Notes under the pieces: generated by a model
Database searches by the model: none
What the model was told of the DNA's origin: nothing
Seen by the model: the letters and a program-made list of their open reading frames with translations, nothing else
Made by a program: the position numbers and the translations under genes
From: Streptomyces griseoviridis
GTDB lineage: Bacteria; Actinomycetota; Actinomycetes; Streptomycetales; Streptomycetaceae
DNA length: 64,000 nt
NCBI RefSeq assembly: GCF_005222485.1
Contig: NZ_CP029078.1
Location: 3,314,001-3,378,000 of the forward strand
Reading direction: 5' to 3'
Shown here: one piece after another, positions 1-8,360 of the stretch
Layout of the letters: each line of letters begins with the position of its first letter
Numbering within the stretch: the stretch's first letter is position 1

Positions 1-296
1 ACACCGGCCGGCGCATCCAGGCATACGCCGACGACCCGGCGAACACCCCCTTCCAGCTCGTCGTCGGCGCCCGCCGCGCCCTCGCCGGCATCGACGCCGT
101 CCGCACCCGCTGGCAGAACGCCACCCAGGCCACCCCGCCACACCAGCGGCGCCCGGCGCCTGCCACTCGCGCCGGGCCCCCACCACCACGGCCGCCCACT
201 CCACCCGATCCACACGAGCAACCCGATAACCCCCGCATACGCCGGTGGCCGGACCTCACGGCCCGGCCACCGGCAGAACAGACGAGATCCACGTGA
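1..296 (+). CDS. C-terminal part of an unrecognised protein (5' end outside window)
   Basis: An open frame enters from the left edge (first full codon at position 3) and ends at TGA 294-296. About 97 residues are visible. The first 40 or so look globular (ending LVVGARRALAGIDAVRTRW). The rest is a Pro/Arg-rich tail that is probably disordered. Its stop overlaps the GTG start of the next gene (GTGA, 293-296), so the two are likely co-transcribed and translationally coupled. I do not recognise a family from this fragment. The frame is credible because of the overlap and the absence of stops, but the function is unknown. Confidence 0.5.
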   Translation, partial: TGRRIQAYADDPANTPFQLVVGARRALAGIDAVRTRWQNATQATPPHQRRPAPATRAGPPPPRPPTPPDPHEQPDNPRIRRWPDLTARPPAEQTRST

Positions 297-1655
297 CTCC
301 AGCCATCGACACCCATGTCCGCCTCGACACCCACCCCGCCCACCCGAGCGCCGTGCAGGCCGTCCTGACCGGCACCCGAGCCCACGTCGCCTCCGTGGCT
401 CTGGAAGCTGCCGGCTGGAGCGTTGCCGCCACAGGCGTCCTGGTCCTGGCCCGCATCGATCACGAGGAGCCCTACTGGGCCGCTGACGCAGCCAAACACC
501 TGACCGCCGAAGGCATCACCGTCGAGATCACCCCACGCCTACAGGAGGCAATCGACGAGGAATGGACCTGGCCGAACTACCCGATGCCCTGGTGCACCCG
601 CAGTGAAATCCGCGAGGTCTCCAACCAGGCGCAGAAGATCCACGACGACATCCGCAACGGCCACCTCCTGATCCACGCCCACGCCCACGACCGCCACACC
701 ACTGTCGCGGTCGGCACATACCTCTACCCAGGTGGCAACTCCGTCTACCTGCACGGCGAGGATCATCTGCGCCAGATCGCCGATACCTACGGCTCACCCG
801 CGGAGGCACTGGTGGCCTTCGAGAAGGTCCACGCGGCCGAGATGCGCCCCGGCCCGGCGCCCTTGACCGCCACCGAACGCGCCGCCATCGCAGCGCGTTC
901 CGTCTTCGACGTCACCACAGCCAAGTCCGAACCGTCCTGCCCGGAGCCGGAGACCGTTCCCGTCTACCTGGCCGAAACCGGTGACCACGACGCGCTCCTC
1001 GACACCTTCCTCGACGCGCACGGCGAGTTCGTAAAGTGGCGCACTTGGTCTGACGAAACGACCCACGCCATTCACGAATCGCAGACCCTGCGCATCGAGC
1101 GCGTCCACGAAGCCCAGGCCCGCGAGACCGCCTGGACCATAGCCGCCTACGAGACACCCGTCTCCGACCGCATATGGCACCTCACCGCGACCAGCGCCAC
1201 CCCCGCCCCGGTGCTGCAGACCCTGCTAATCCACCTCGCCGACGGAGACGGGTGGGACACGGTCATCGGCGTCCCGGTAGACGAGAAGACGGTCACCACA
1301 GCCACACAGCCGCTCACTGATGCCGGATGGAAGCACACCCTGACAGGGCACGGGATCCGGTGGACGTCCCCCGACGGGCAGGCAAGCGTTCGGTTTGACC
1401 CACTGGCCGCGCACGGCCCCCAGAACCCTGCCACCTGGACCATCTGGGCCGGCCCAGACCCTGACCGGCCCACCTGGGCCATCACCGTCCCCGCACACTC
1501 CGAACTCGCTGCTGGCCGACCTCTCCGAAGCACTCGCCCACGAGACCGGCACGCGCCAGGCGCAGCCGGGCCGCGAGCACGGGCCACGCCTCGCCGCCAG
1601 TATGTCGGCGGCTCCGGCGGTCACGGCCAGCCGATCCGCCAGCCGTTCACGCTGA
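293..1655 (+). pseudogene. DUF317-domain protein, frameshifted near 1490
   Basis: Starts at GTG 293, overlapping the upstream stop. The first 400 or so residues carry two DUF317-like repeats (around residues 220-320 and 330-430; marks are VPVYLAETGDHDALL and WTIWAGPDPDRPTWAITV). DUF317 proteins are common in Streptomyces accessory regions and their function is unknown. Just after TWAITV the conserved end of the second domain (HTPNSLLADLSEALAHETGTR) is in the next frame. Removing one C from the CCCC run at 1489-1492 joins the two halves as ITVPHTPNSLL and gives a protein ending at 1655. Without that correction the original frame runs on to 1888 with a low-complexity Arg/Pro tail unlike the family. 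This is either a real one-base insertion or a sequencing error. Confidence 0.7.
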
Positions 1656-1832
1656 TCACCGACCCGCACGAGCGGGGCAACATAGCGGTAGACCGCCGGT
1701 TGGCCAAACCGGCGATCACACTCACCATAGACAGACCACCGCCACGCCCTGTCCGTACGTCGGGAGGCTCCTTCCACGACCGCAGACACCACATGTGCCG
1801 CAACCCGTCACGGGGCCAGCCTCTGCAGGCGA

Positions 1833-2726
1833 TCAGGCCGCCGCGTAGCTTGCCCGGAACAGTTCCTGCGCCCGCTCCACGTCCCTGAGCGTACGGAGCT
1901 GGACCTCCAGATCACCCGTTCCGTGGTGGCCGAGACCCGACACGTCCCGGGTGAAGCCCGGAACGAGGTCAACGTCCCCAGGGTCGACCTTCAGGTAGAC
2001 CAGCAGTTTGCTGCGCTGCGGCGGGCACAGGCAGGCGAAGTTCCGCAGCCGCTGATAGGCCCGGTAGGTCTTGCGGTCCACCCGGTTCACGCCGTCCCCG
2101 AGCCCGAGCAGGACTTCGTCGACCGCGCCCGTCAACTCGCTCATCGCCGTGCCCTGGACGTCAAACGCAGCCCGGACAACCGCCCCGCGCTGTGCTCGGC
2201 GGGACACCTGCATGCCACCCCTCACGGAAGCCACGGTCTCAAGGCCGACCAGGTCGCCGCCGAAGAGTCGGTAGCGGACCAGGTCGATCGAGCGCCGGTG
2301 CTCGCGCACGGCATGCACGTCGTAGCGGGTGAAGTCGCCGGCGATGCAGATCAGGCGCGGACCGCTCCACAAGACCTGGGACGCGGCCGTTGCCCCCAGC
2401 CTGTCGCGGACCAGGCGCTCGAACTCGGCGCGGTGGTCCATCAACCAGGCCAGGTAGAACAGACCCTGATTGATCACGCCAGCATCCACACCCCGCTTGT
2501 ACTCGACGATGACCGGCGAGCCGTTCTCGTCCAGCCCGAGCGAGTCGATGCGTCCCCCGTGCACCGGTCCGGTGATGTACTCGCTCGCCAGGAACGTGAC
2601 GCCCAGCAGCGTCTTCATGTGCGTCTCGACCAGCTCCTGCACATCGGCCTCGACCTCAGCAAGACGCGGCATGATCTCCGTCATGCCGCTATGCGTGTCC
2701 GTGCGGAACAGCTTCAGCCCTGACAC
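1833..2726 (-). CDS. DUF5655-type protein with NucS-like PD-(D/E)XK nuclease domain
   Basis: 297 residues from GTG 2726, which has GAGGAGGGG just upstream and begins VSGLKLFRT. The family typically starts MKLFRT, so this start is preferred to the longer open frame that begins at 2882. The N-terminal half contains a restriction-endonuclease-like core: RIDSLGLDENGSPVIVEYKRG supplies the Asp and the ExK of a PD-(D/E)XK site (residues about 60-80). The C-terminal 100 residues (from about residue 195; KTYRAYQRLRNFACLCPP) resemble the DUF5655 'predicted transport' domain. The cellular role of this family is not established; a DNA-related role is only inferred from the fold. It is transcribed away from the tRNA gene and convergent with the DUF317 gene. 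Confidence 0.7.
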   Translation of the reverse strand: MSGLKLFRTDTHSGMTEIMPRLAEVEADVQELVETHMKTLLGVTFLASEYITGPVHGGRIDSLGLDENGSPVIVEYKRGVDAGVINQGLFYLAWLMDHRAEFERLVRDRLGATAASQVLWSGPRLICIAGDFTRYDVHAVREHRRSIDLVRYRLFGGDLVGLETVASVRGGMQVSRRAQRGAVVRAAFDVQGTAMSELTGAVDEVLLGLGDGVNRVDRKTYRAYQRLRNFACLCPPQRSKLLVYLKVDPGDVDLVPGFTRDVSGLGHHGTGDLEVQLRTLRDVERAQELFRASYAAA

Positions 2727-2935
2727 CTTCCCCTCCTCGGCTCGGAGAGCACCAACGCCGACAAGGTGCGGGTTTGTTTCCGCGAGTGGCTTCGGAGGCG
2801 TGAAGATAATGTAAGGCCCTACGTACGGCCCGATGGGGGAGCTTCGCGTATCCCGATTACCGGGAAACAGCGATTCCCCCATCCGTCCCCCGCGACACGG
2901 GGAACAGCACCCGGAAGCTGCGTTTACGCAGGTCA

Positions 2936-3008
2936 GCCCCCGTAGCTCAGTGGATAGAGCAGGCGCCTTCTAAGCGCTTGGCCGCAGGTTCGAGTCCTGC
3001 CGGGGGCG
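2936..3008 (+). tRNA. tRNA-Arg (anticodon TCT)
   Basis: A full cloverleaf can be drawn by eye. The acceptor stem GCCCCCG pairs with CGGGGGC. The D-arm is GCTC/GAGC. The anticodon stem GGCGC/GCGCT encloses loop CTTCTAA with anticodon TCT (reads AGA). The T-arm is GCAGG-TTCGAGT-CCTGC. The discriminator base is G at 3008 and CCA is not encoded. A short hairpin terminator follows. Confidence 0.95.
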
Positions 3009-3027
3009 CTCTCCCACATCCCGTGCA

Positions 3028-3050
3028 CGCCCTCCTCCGGGAGGGCGTTT
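3028..3050 (+). terminator. Rho-independent terminator after tRNA-Arg
   Basis: CGCCCTCC and GGAGGGCG form a perfect 8-bp stem around TCCG, followed by TTT, 20 bases after the tRNA end. Confidence 0.8.
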
Positions 3051-3393
3051 CTGCTGGTCAGGTACATGCTAGCGGGCGCCGCGTCACGGTGGCGTAAGGC
3101 CGGACCCGGCCCCGCCGCCGGGAGCGCGGCACGGGCCCGTGGCCCGAGGGAACCCGAGACCCCCGGAACTCATGCCTCTTCGGCAGAAAGATCACCCGGA
3201 CGGGCGCCGCGACGGCCGGCCCGCGCGCACCAAACCCGCGCCACGGGACCGCGCCCACCGGGACCGGCGCCCCTCAGAGCGGCCCGCACCGCGCCCGCGC
3301 CCGCGCCCGCCGCCCCCGGTCAGCAAAGGGAGGCGCGCCGGAGCCGGAAGGGGAGCCGCCCCGGCGCGGAAAGGGTGACGCCCCCGCACACGC
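3051..3393. other. Gene-free stretch upstream of the first chaplin
   Basis: No convincing coding region: the open frames here are Arg/Pro/Ala-rich with no ribosome binding site and look like GC-rich chance frames. Nothing else recognisable is seen until the chaplin promoter. Confidence 0.5.
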
Positions 3394-3421
3394 CGTGACC
3401 AGGCGTCGACCTCGGCGTTGT
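3394..3421 (+). promoter_or_regulatory. Candidate sigma-BldN-type promoter of chaplin gene
   Basis: CGTGAC, then 16 bases, then CGTTGT. This matches the sigma-BldN consensus as I remember it (CGTAAC-N16-CGTTGA) at 10 of 12 positions. Transcription would start near 3428, about 50 bases before the ATG. Confidence 0.6.
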
Positions 3422-3478
3422 AGGGGGAGTGCGGCGGCGAGTGGTGCCGGCGCACTCATCGAGTCAAAGGAGAACGTG

Positions 3479-3760
3479 ATGTCTCGCATCGCGAAGGCGG
3501 CCGCGGTCGCGCTCGGCGCGGGCGCCGTGGTCGTCAGCGGCACCGGCCTCGCCATGGCGGACGCCGGCGCCCAGGGCGGGGCCGTCGGCTCGCCCGGTGT
3601 GATCTCGGGCAACCTCGTCCAGGTCCCGGTCAACGTGCCGGTGAACGTGTGCGGAAACACCATCGACGTGATCGGCCTGCTGAACCCGGCGTTCGGCAAC
3701 ACCTGCCTGAACAAGAGCGCTCCCCGCGTTCACCACGGCGGCTACGGCTACGGCGGCTGA
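3479..3760 (+). CDS. chpG: Short chaplin (secreted amyloid surfactant)
   Basis: 93 residues from ATG 3479, with AAAGGAGAA upstream. Residues 1-27 form a Sec signal peptide ending AMA. One chaplin domain follows (GSPGVISGNLVQVPVNVPVNVCGNTIDVIGLLNPAFGNTC), with the two conserved cysteines of most chaplins. The tail is short and Gly/Tyr/His-rich (HHGGYGYGG). Chaplins are exported, assemble as amyloid at the air-water interface and make aerial hyphae hydrophobic. There is no LPXTG motif, so it would be held on the wall by association with longer chaplins. The symbol rests on its place beside melC2, as I recall for S. coelicolor chpG; the chaplin identity itself is certain from sequence. A BldN-like promoter precedes it and a strong hairpin follows. 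Confidence 0.92.
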   Translation: MSRIAKAAAVALGAGAVVVSGTGLAMADAGAQGGAVGSPGVISGNLVQVPVNVPVNVCGNTIDVIGLLNPAFGNTCLNKSAPRVHHGGYGYGG

Positions 3761-3777
3761 GCCGACCGTATCCACGT

Positions 3778-3810
3778 GAGAGCCCCGGCACCTCGAGCGC
3801 CGGGGCTCTC
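3778..3810 (+). terminator. Terminator of first chaplin gene
   Basis: A 12-bp perfect stem, GAGAGCCCCGGC/GCCGGGGCTCTC, with a 9-base loop, starts 18 bases after the chaplin stop. Confidence 0.75.
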
Positions 3811-3868
3811 CCGCGTGCCCGAGGACCCGCCCGCGACCGCCCCCTCCCCCGCACAAGCCGCCGGTGCG

Positions 3869-3993
3869 CCCTCACCACGAGACGGCGGCACCCTCACCAC
3901 GGGACCGCGGCGCACCCTCACCACGAGACGGCGGCACGCTCACCACGGGACCGCGGCGCCCTCACCACAAGTCGGCGGAGGCGCCCTCACCCG
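3869..3993. repeat. Tandem array of CCCTCACCAC-containing units
   Basis: The 10-mer CCCTCACCAC (one copy CGCTCACCAC, last copy CCCTCACCCG) recurs at 3869, 3891, 3915, 3937, 3959 and 3984. Alternating spacers read GAGACGGCGGCA and GGGACCGCGGCG, so the larger period is about 44-46 bases. The array lies downstream of the chaplin and runs over the melC2 stop codon at 3987-3989. Confidence 0.8.
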
Positions 3994-4850
3994 TACCGGT
4001 ACACCGTGCTCATGTCCTCCATCTCGTCCGGCGTCATGTCCCACGGCGGGAGCTTCTCGTGGCGGGCGATGATCCGGCCGTACTGGTCGTCCCCGACCCG
4101 CGGCGGCTTCTCCGGGAGGTAGCGGGTGTCACGGTGGCGGTTCTGCCAGCGCGTCCACTGGAGGTCCACGAAGGAGTGGTGGAGCCAGAACACCGGGTCG
4201 TTGACGGACGCGCCGGTGACCATCGTGCCGCCCACCCAGCGGTGCACCCGGTTGTGGTTGTGCCAGGACCCGGGGCCGCGCCCGGTGCCCCACCCCTCAA
4301 GACGGTTGCGGAACCCCCGGACCGTGGAGTCCCAGGGCGCCATGTCGTAGACCGGGTCGTCGAGCGCCGACTGGAGCTCCGCCTTGGTGGGCAGCGGCAG
4401 CGGGTTGGCGGGCCGGCCCAGGTCCCGGGTGAGGAAGTCGGCGTCGGTGACGTTCTCCCTGAGGGTCCAGTGGCCCGTCGCGTAGGCGAACGGCCCTGTC
4501 GTCACCCGGTGGTCGGAGCGCCGCCCGGTGCCGCCGAGCAGATCGGCGGTCCACGGCGTGCCGGTCGCCGACCGGTCCCGGGTCCAGTCCCAGTAGGGGA
4601 TCGTCACCGACGCGTCGACCCGGCGCAGCGCCCGCTCCATGTCCAGCACGAACCGGCGGTGCCAGGGCAGGAAGGAGGGCGTCATGTGGGCGGTGCGCAG
4701 TCCGTCGTCGCCGTCGGGGACGTAGTACTCGATGTGCCTGCGCACGAACTCGTCGTACTCGCCGCTCCGTTTGACCTTCAGGAGCGCGTCCACGAACCGC
4801 TTCCGCTCGGTGCGGGTGAGGGTGCTGACGTCCCTACGCGTGTACGCCAC
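3987..4850 (-). CDS. melC2: Tyrosinase
   Basis: 287 residues, the usual size of Streptomyces tyrosinases (about 270-290). It oxidises monophenols and o-diphenols to quinones with a dinuclear type-3 copper site, giving melanin. CuA ligands are visible as H39, H55 and H64 (HMTPSFLPWHRRF). CuB ligands are in HNHNRVHRW (H199, H203) and DPVFWLHHSFVD (H224/H225). There is no signal peptide; the family is exported as a complex with the MelC1 caddie protein. Its start overlaps the end of melC1 by 17 bases, consistent with translational coupling and 1:1 production. Confidence 0.96.
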   Translation of the reverse strand: MAYTRRDVSTLTRTERKRFVDALLKVKRSGEYDEFVRRHIEYYVPDGDDGLRTAHMTPSFLPWHRRFVLDMERALRRVDASVTIPYWDWTRDRSATGTPWTADLLGGTGRRSDHRVTTGPFAYATGHWTLRENVTDADFLTRDLGRPANPLPLPTKAELQSALDDPVYDMAPWDSTVRGFRNRLEGWGTGRGPGSWHNHNRVHRWVGGTMVTGASVNDPVFWLHHSFVDLQWTRWQNRHRDTRYLPEKPPRVGDDQYGRIIARHEKLPPWDMTPDEMEDMSTVYRYG

Positions 4851-5346
4851 GGCCTGCCTCCCTGTCCGTGCGGTCCTGCCCGCACATCCGGCCGCGGTTC
4901 GGGTCGCGCGGCCTGCGGTGGGGGCCGAGTTCGTCCACGGCGGCGCGGGCGGCGGCCTGCGGGGTCGGGTAGGAGCGGTAGTGGTCGATCATGCTCAGCC
5001 AGCTTCCGTCGGCCCGCCGCATCAGAGGCAGCGGGAACCCGTCGACGGTGACCCGCCACGCCCCGCCGCCCGCCCGCGCCGCCCCGCCGGGCCCGGCGGC
5101 CGACGCGAGGTCGGCCGCAGGCACCCGGGAGCCGCGGATACGGCGGCCCCGGTACGTCTCGTCGAACGCGCCGTCTCCGTCGGCGGTGGTAGGGCGGGAG
5201 GCGGTGGCCAGCGGCGCGCACACCAACGCGGCGGCCGCCGCCGGCAGCCCGCGCAGCACGCCGCGCCTGGGCGGGCCGGCGGGCCCGCCTCCCGGTTCCC
5301 GCTCCGCGCCCACCGGCACTGTGCCGACGCTGCCCCTGACGTCCAT
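4834..5346 (-). CDS. melC1: Tyrosinase copper-transfer/secretion cofactor (caddie protein)
   Basis: 170 residues from ATG 5346, with GAGGAGCG upstream. It carries a twin-arginine-like signal (RRGVLRGLPAAAAALVCAPLATA, residues about 27-50). The conserved MelC1 core follows (FDETYRGRRIRGSRV; VTVDGFPLPLMRRADGSWLSMIDHYRSYPTPQAAARAAVDEL). It binds MelC2, delivers copper and carries the enzyme through the Tat pathway. The C-terminal 25 residues after DELG are basic and longer than I expect. It is the first gene of the melC operon; the gap to the next gene upstream holds a strong terminator. Confidence 0.93.
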   Translation of the reverse strand: MDVRGSVGTVPVGAEREPGGGPAGPPRRGVLRGLPAAAAALVCAPLATASRPTTADGDGAFDETYRGRRIRGSRVPAADLASAAGPGGAARAGGGAWRVTVDGFPLPLMRRADGSWLSMIDHYRSYPTPQAAARAAVDELGPHRRPRDPNRGRMCGQDRTDREAGRGVHA

Positions 5347-5426
5347 GGCTCGCTCCTCGTCCGGTCTCGGTTGTCACCCCGGTAACCGGCCGACCGCCCG
5401 CGCGGTCACGGAGTGCGGCCGGAGAA

Positions 5427-5470
5427 CGCCACGGGCCCGGACCGCTGTCGCGCGGTCCGGGCCCGTGGCG
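5427..5470 (-). terminator. Strong terminator downstream of the 5.5-kb secreted-protein gene
   Basis: A 19-bp perfect inverted repeat (CGCCACGGGCCCGGACCGC and its complement) with loop TGTCGC, between the 5483 gene and melC1. Confidence 0.8.
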
Positions 5471-5482
5471 TGCCGCGGCGCG

Positions 5483-6001
5483 TCACAGACCGGGGCCCGC
5501 CACCAGGTCGGCGCCGGGGACCGTCTGGAGGACGGGGGCGAGGACGCCCGCCTCGGGCAGCTTCAGGCCCGGCAGCCCCGCGTTGGAGGCGTCGGGCGGG
5601 GTCAGCGGGGCGTCGAGGGAGAGGCCGGGGGCCAGCGTGTGCAGGTCGGCGGCCGGGAGGTGGAGGCCGACGTGGTCGAACTGGTCGCCCAGGAGGTGCG
5701 GCAGGGGGGCGCGCACGTCGGCGCCGGGCAGGCCGCCGCTGATGGGCAGTTGGGGGACGGCGCGGTCGGGCAGGAGACGGCCCTCGACGTAGCGCGGGCC
5801 GTCCAGGTTGCCGGGCGTCGGCAGCGGGATCTGGCCGCCGATCGTGGGGAGTTCCATGTGGAGGGTCTGCTCGACGCCCTCCAGCGGCACCGGCACGGGA
5901 ACCGTGCCGACCGCGGCGGCCGGGCTCGCGGTGGCGGCGCCCATGGCCGCCGCGACGCCCGTGACGACGGCGGCAAGGGTTCCTCGGGTGGTCGGCTTCA
6001 T
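5483..6001 (-). CDS. Small secreted protein of unknown function
   Basis: 172 residues from ATG 6001 (MKPTTRGTLAAVVTG). A Sec signal peptide of about 33 residues ends SPAAAVG. The mature part is rich in Leu, Pro and Gly with motifs such as LPTIGGQIPLPTPGNLDGPRYV and LPGADLVAGPGL. It has no cysteines and no membrane segment after the signal. I do not recognise a named family; similar Pro/Leu/Gly secreted proteins occur beside chaplin genes in Streptomyces. The location between melC1 and the chaplins suggests a cell-surface role, which is inference. Longer open frames reaching up to 6484 are rejected because the signal peptide fixes the start. Confidence 0.7.
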   Translation of the reverse strand: MKPTTRGTLAAVVTGVAAAMGAATASPAAAVGTVPVPVPLEGVEQTLHMELPTIGGQIPLPTPGNLDGPRYVEGRLLPDRAVPQLPISGGLPGADVRAPLPHLLGDQFDHVGLHLPAADLHTLAPGLSLDAPLTPPDASNAGLPGLKLPEAGVLAPVLQTVPGADLVAGPGL

Positions 6002-6285
6002 CTCGCTGCGGTCCCTTCCGGAATGCGACGCGCTCTGCGTGCGTACCGGGGTAACGAGGCGGCCGACGGCTTGAGCGCATCTTTCCCCCGACTGCCGCAG
6101 TAGTACTACGACGGGGAAATAGGTGCGCGGCGCGACCGCGTGGGAGCGCGACGCGTCCGCCGGTGACGCGGGTGAGGGCGAACTGCCGTACCCGGCAACC
6201 CACATGGGGCGGCGACCGGACCGTGCGGGACGGTGTCCGGTCGCCGTTCTCCAGCGGAGGTGGGCAGTTGGGGTGCGGCCCGGGG

Positions 6286-6780
6286 TCAGCCGCGCAGTCG
6301 GCGGGCCGGCAGGACGACGTGGGCCGCCGACGTCAGCGTCTCCTCGGAGCCCGCGAACTCGGCCAGCGCCTCCGGTTCGATCGGCTTGCCCGGCTCGGCC
6401 TCGGGCCACGGGCGGGTGGTGAAGATGAAGTAGGCGTAGCCGCGTTCGCCGACCGCCTCGAGCCACTCGGGCGGCGGGGTGCACTGGGCGTTGCAGCCCG
6501 GCATGGTGACGACGGCCTGGCCGCCGTCGACGAGCAGGCTCACCGGCAGGCTCGGCCTGGTGGCGGCGTCCACCAGGTCGCCGCCGGCCGGCAGGCCGCT
6601 GTTCTTCAGCATCTGCGCGACGGCGGCCGACGAGGCCTCGGGTCCTGACGGCGCGTCCCCGAGGGGGTAGGCCAGGAGGTAGGGCATGTCGCCGTCGGCG
6701 GCCTCGCCGCTCCAGGCCAGCACGACGAGGGTGCCCAGCTCGACGGCGGAGGTGCGGGTTTCGCTTGAGGTTGAGGTCAC
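6286..6780 (-). CDS. DUF5949-like conserved protein
   Basis: 164 residues from GTG 6780 (GTG ACC TCA ACC). It is soluble, with no signal peptide or membrane segment. Conserved-looking stretches are ELGTLVVLAWSGEAADGDMPYLLAYPLGD, PSLPVSLLVDGGQAVVTMPG and GYAYFIFTTRPWPEAEPGKPI. I associate these with the Streptomyces-restricted DUF5949 family, which has no known function; this assignment is from memory. It stands alone, with a 284-base gap on the left and a gap with a terminator on the right. Confidence 0.6.
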   Translation of the reverse strand: MTSTSSETRTSAVELGTLVVLAWSGEAADGDMPYLLAYPLGDAPSGPEASSAAVAQMLKNSGLPAGGDLVDAATRPSLPVSLLVDGGQAVVTMPGCNAQCTPPPEWLEAVGERGYAYFIFTTRPWPEAEPGKPIEPEALAEFAGSEETLTSAAHVVLPARRLRG

Positions 6781-6890
6781 CGCGCGACCTTATCGACGCG
6801 CCGGAACCCGTTCGGGGGTGTCATCACTCGACCGGGCGAATTCCGCGCCCTGTCCACACGAACGGGGGACCCGCCCTTCGAACAGCGCCG

Positions 6891-6923
6891 AGGGCCGATT
6901 CCGTACGGCACGGAATCGGCCCT
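6891..6923 (-). terminator. Terminator hairpin between two minus-strand genes
   Basis: AGGGCCGATTCCGT and ACGGAATCGGCCCT form a perfect 14-bp stem around ACGGC. It lies about 190 bases past the stop of the 7109 gene and probably ends that transcript. It is followed by TTTC on the plus strand, so it may act in either direction. Confidence 0.65.
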
Positions 6924-6951
6924 TTCGATGGCACGCCGACCGGATTCCGAT

Positions 6952-7017
6952 GGAACTCCGGAGGGAACTCCGGTGGAACTCTGCCGGGTTTTCGGCGGGA
7001 CTCCGGTGGGACTTCGG
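6952..7017. repeat. Short direct repeats (GGRACTYCGG) in a gene-free gap
   Basis: GGAACTCCGG at 6952 and 6964, a degenerate copy near 6975, GGGACTCCGG at 6997 and GGGACTTCGG at 7008. The 6781-7108 gap holds only these repeats and the hairpin at 6891. Confidence 0.6.
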
Positions 7018-7108
7018 CGCGGTGCGGCGGTGTGGACGGGAGAGGGACGCGCGTGCGTCGGGACCCGGCGGCGGACGGCAGGGGGCCGGGCGCGGGTCCC
7101 GGAACGGC

Positions 7109-7399
7109 TCAGCCCTTGAGCGGGAGTCCGCCGAGCAGCTGGGTGGGCTTGTTCAGCGCGGTCGTCGCACCGTCCACCGCGCTGAGCGGGGAGGTCTTGT
7201 CCTCGGTGTTGAGGGCGTTCGACTGGTGCTGCAACGGCATCAGGTCGACGGGCTTGAGGTGGCCCGAGGTCAGGCTGTTCACGGCGCCGTTGAGGCTGGT
7301 GGGGGTGACGGCGGCGGTGTCGTAGGCGAACGCGGGCGCGGCGGCGCCCGCCAGGGCGAGGGAACCGGCAACGACAGCGGCGGCTTTGAGGGAATTCAT
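7109..7399 (-). CDS. Small secreted protein of unknown function
   Basis: 96 residues from ATG 7399, with GAAAGGAAC upstream. Residues 1-25 form a Sec signal peptide (MNSLKAAAVVAGSLALAGAAAPAFA). The mature 70 residues (TPTSLNGAVNSLTSGHLKPVDLMPLQHQSNALNTEDKTSPL) lack cysteine and membrane segments. The start resembles rodlin and chaplin leaders, but the body lacks the rodlin signature [13 protein letters not shown]. No family recognised. Neighbouring secreted and chaplin genes point to an envelope or extracellular location. Confidence 0.7.
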   Translation of the reverse strand: MNSLKAAAVVAGSLALAGAAAPAFAYDTAAVTPTSLNGAVNSLTSGHLKPVDLMPLQHQSNALNTEDKTSPLSAVDGATTALNKPTQLLGGLPLKG

Positions 7400-7619
7400 C
7401 GGGTTCCTTTCTTCGGCAACTCGGGTCGCCGGCGGTAATTCTGACGCCGTGCCTAACGAGCCCCCGACGGCACGGAAACCCCGTGATCAGAAATTTCCCC
7501 CCACCCGTCCGAAGGAAGGATTCCGGCGCACGGCCGTCGCGCCGCCCCCGTGGAACGGCCGGACGACCGTCGCACCGCCCCCGTGGAACGGCGCGACGGC
7601 CCTGCCCGGTCCCGGCAGG

Positions 7620-8360
7620 TCAGCCCGTGGCCGGTTTCGGCGCGGCGGGCGCGGCGGGCAGCGACGGAGCGGCGGGCGCCGGGGGGACGGCGGCGGGCGC
7701 GCTCGGCGGCTTGGGCAGTCCCGGCAGGTCGGGGGCGGGCAGGCCGCCGCCGACCAGGGTCGCGGCGAGGACGTTGACCTCGCCGGCCACGACGGCGGTG
7801 GCGGCGGGCGCGACCTTGGCGGGGTCGCCCGAGGTGGTGGCGGCGGCGAGGCCGTCGACCGCCTTCTGGAGAGCGGCGAGGGACGCGGCCTTGACGTCCG
7901 CGATGGCGGCCGTGCCGGCCTGGCCGCCCTTGGTGAGGCCGGGCGCGGCGGGAGACGCGGGGGCGGCCGGGGCCGTGGGCGCGGCCGGGTCCGCTGCCGT
8001 CGGGGTCGTCGCGGTCGTCGGGGTCGTCGCGGTCGTCGCGGCTGTCGCCTTCTTGATGGCGTCCTGCACCGCGGCGGCCAGCTTCGTCGCCTGGTCCTTG
8101 GCGAGTTGGCCCTTGTCGGCCTTGAGCGCGGCGTCGAGCAGCGGGGTGATCGCGGCGAGCACGCCCCCGGCGTCACCGAGGCTCCGCGCCTGCGCGGCGA
8201 GCCCGTCCGCGCCGGGCAGGGGCGCGCGGGGGGCGGACCGGGCGCGCTGTTCCCTGGCCGGTCCCGCGTCGGCGGCGAGGGCGGTCGGCGCGGCGACGGC
8301 GGTGAGGAGGGTGGCGCAGAGCGCGGACGACGCGAGACGCCGTGCGGGCAGGGCACGCAT
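7620..8360 (-). CDS. Secreted Ala/Pro-rich protein of unknown function
   Basis: 246 residues from ATG 8360, with AAAGGAAC upstream. The Sec signal peptide covers residues 1-29 (ending TALAA). Residues about 45-100 form an Ala/Lys/Gln helical stretch (LDAALKADKGQLAKDQATKLAAAVQDAIKKA). A Thr/Ala/Pro low-complexity linker with four ATT(A/P)TT-like repeats follows, then a second helical stretch (about 150-205), and a Pro/Ala tail. This layout, two helical modules joined by a flexible linker, suggests a wall-associated or extracellular structural protein, but no family is recognised. Confidence 0.65.
   Translation of the reverse strand: MRALPARRLASSALCATLLTAVAAPTALAADAGPAREQRARSAPRAPLPGADGLAAQARSLGDAGGVLAAITPLLDAALKADKGQLAKDQATKLAAAVQDAIKKATAATTATTPTTATTPTAADPAAPTAPAAPASPAAPGLTKGGQAGTAAIADVKAASLAALQKAVDGLAAATTSGDPAKVAPAATAVVAGEVNVLAATLVGGGLPAPDLPGLPKPPSAPAAVPPAPAAPSLPAAPAAPKPATG

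Noticed and set aside
2936..3008. tRNA-Arg as the attachment site of an integrated element covering the DUF317 region
   Set aside because: Elements normally sit at the 3' side of the tRNA, here the chaplin side. No integrase, excisionase or repeated tRNA 3' end was seen, so an att site cannot be claimed.
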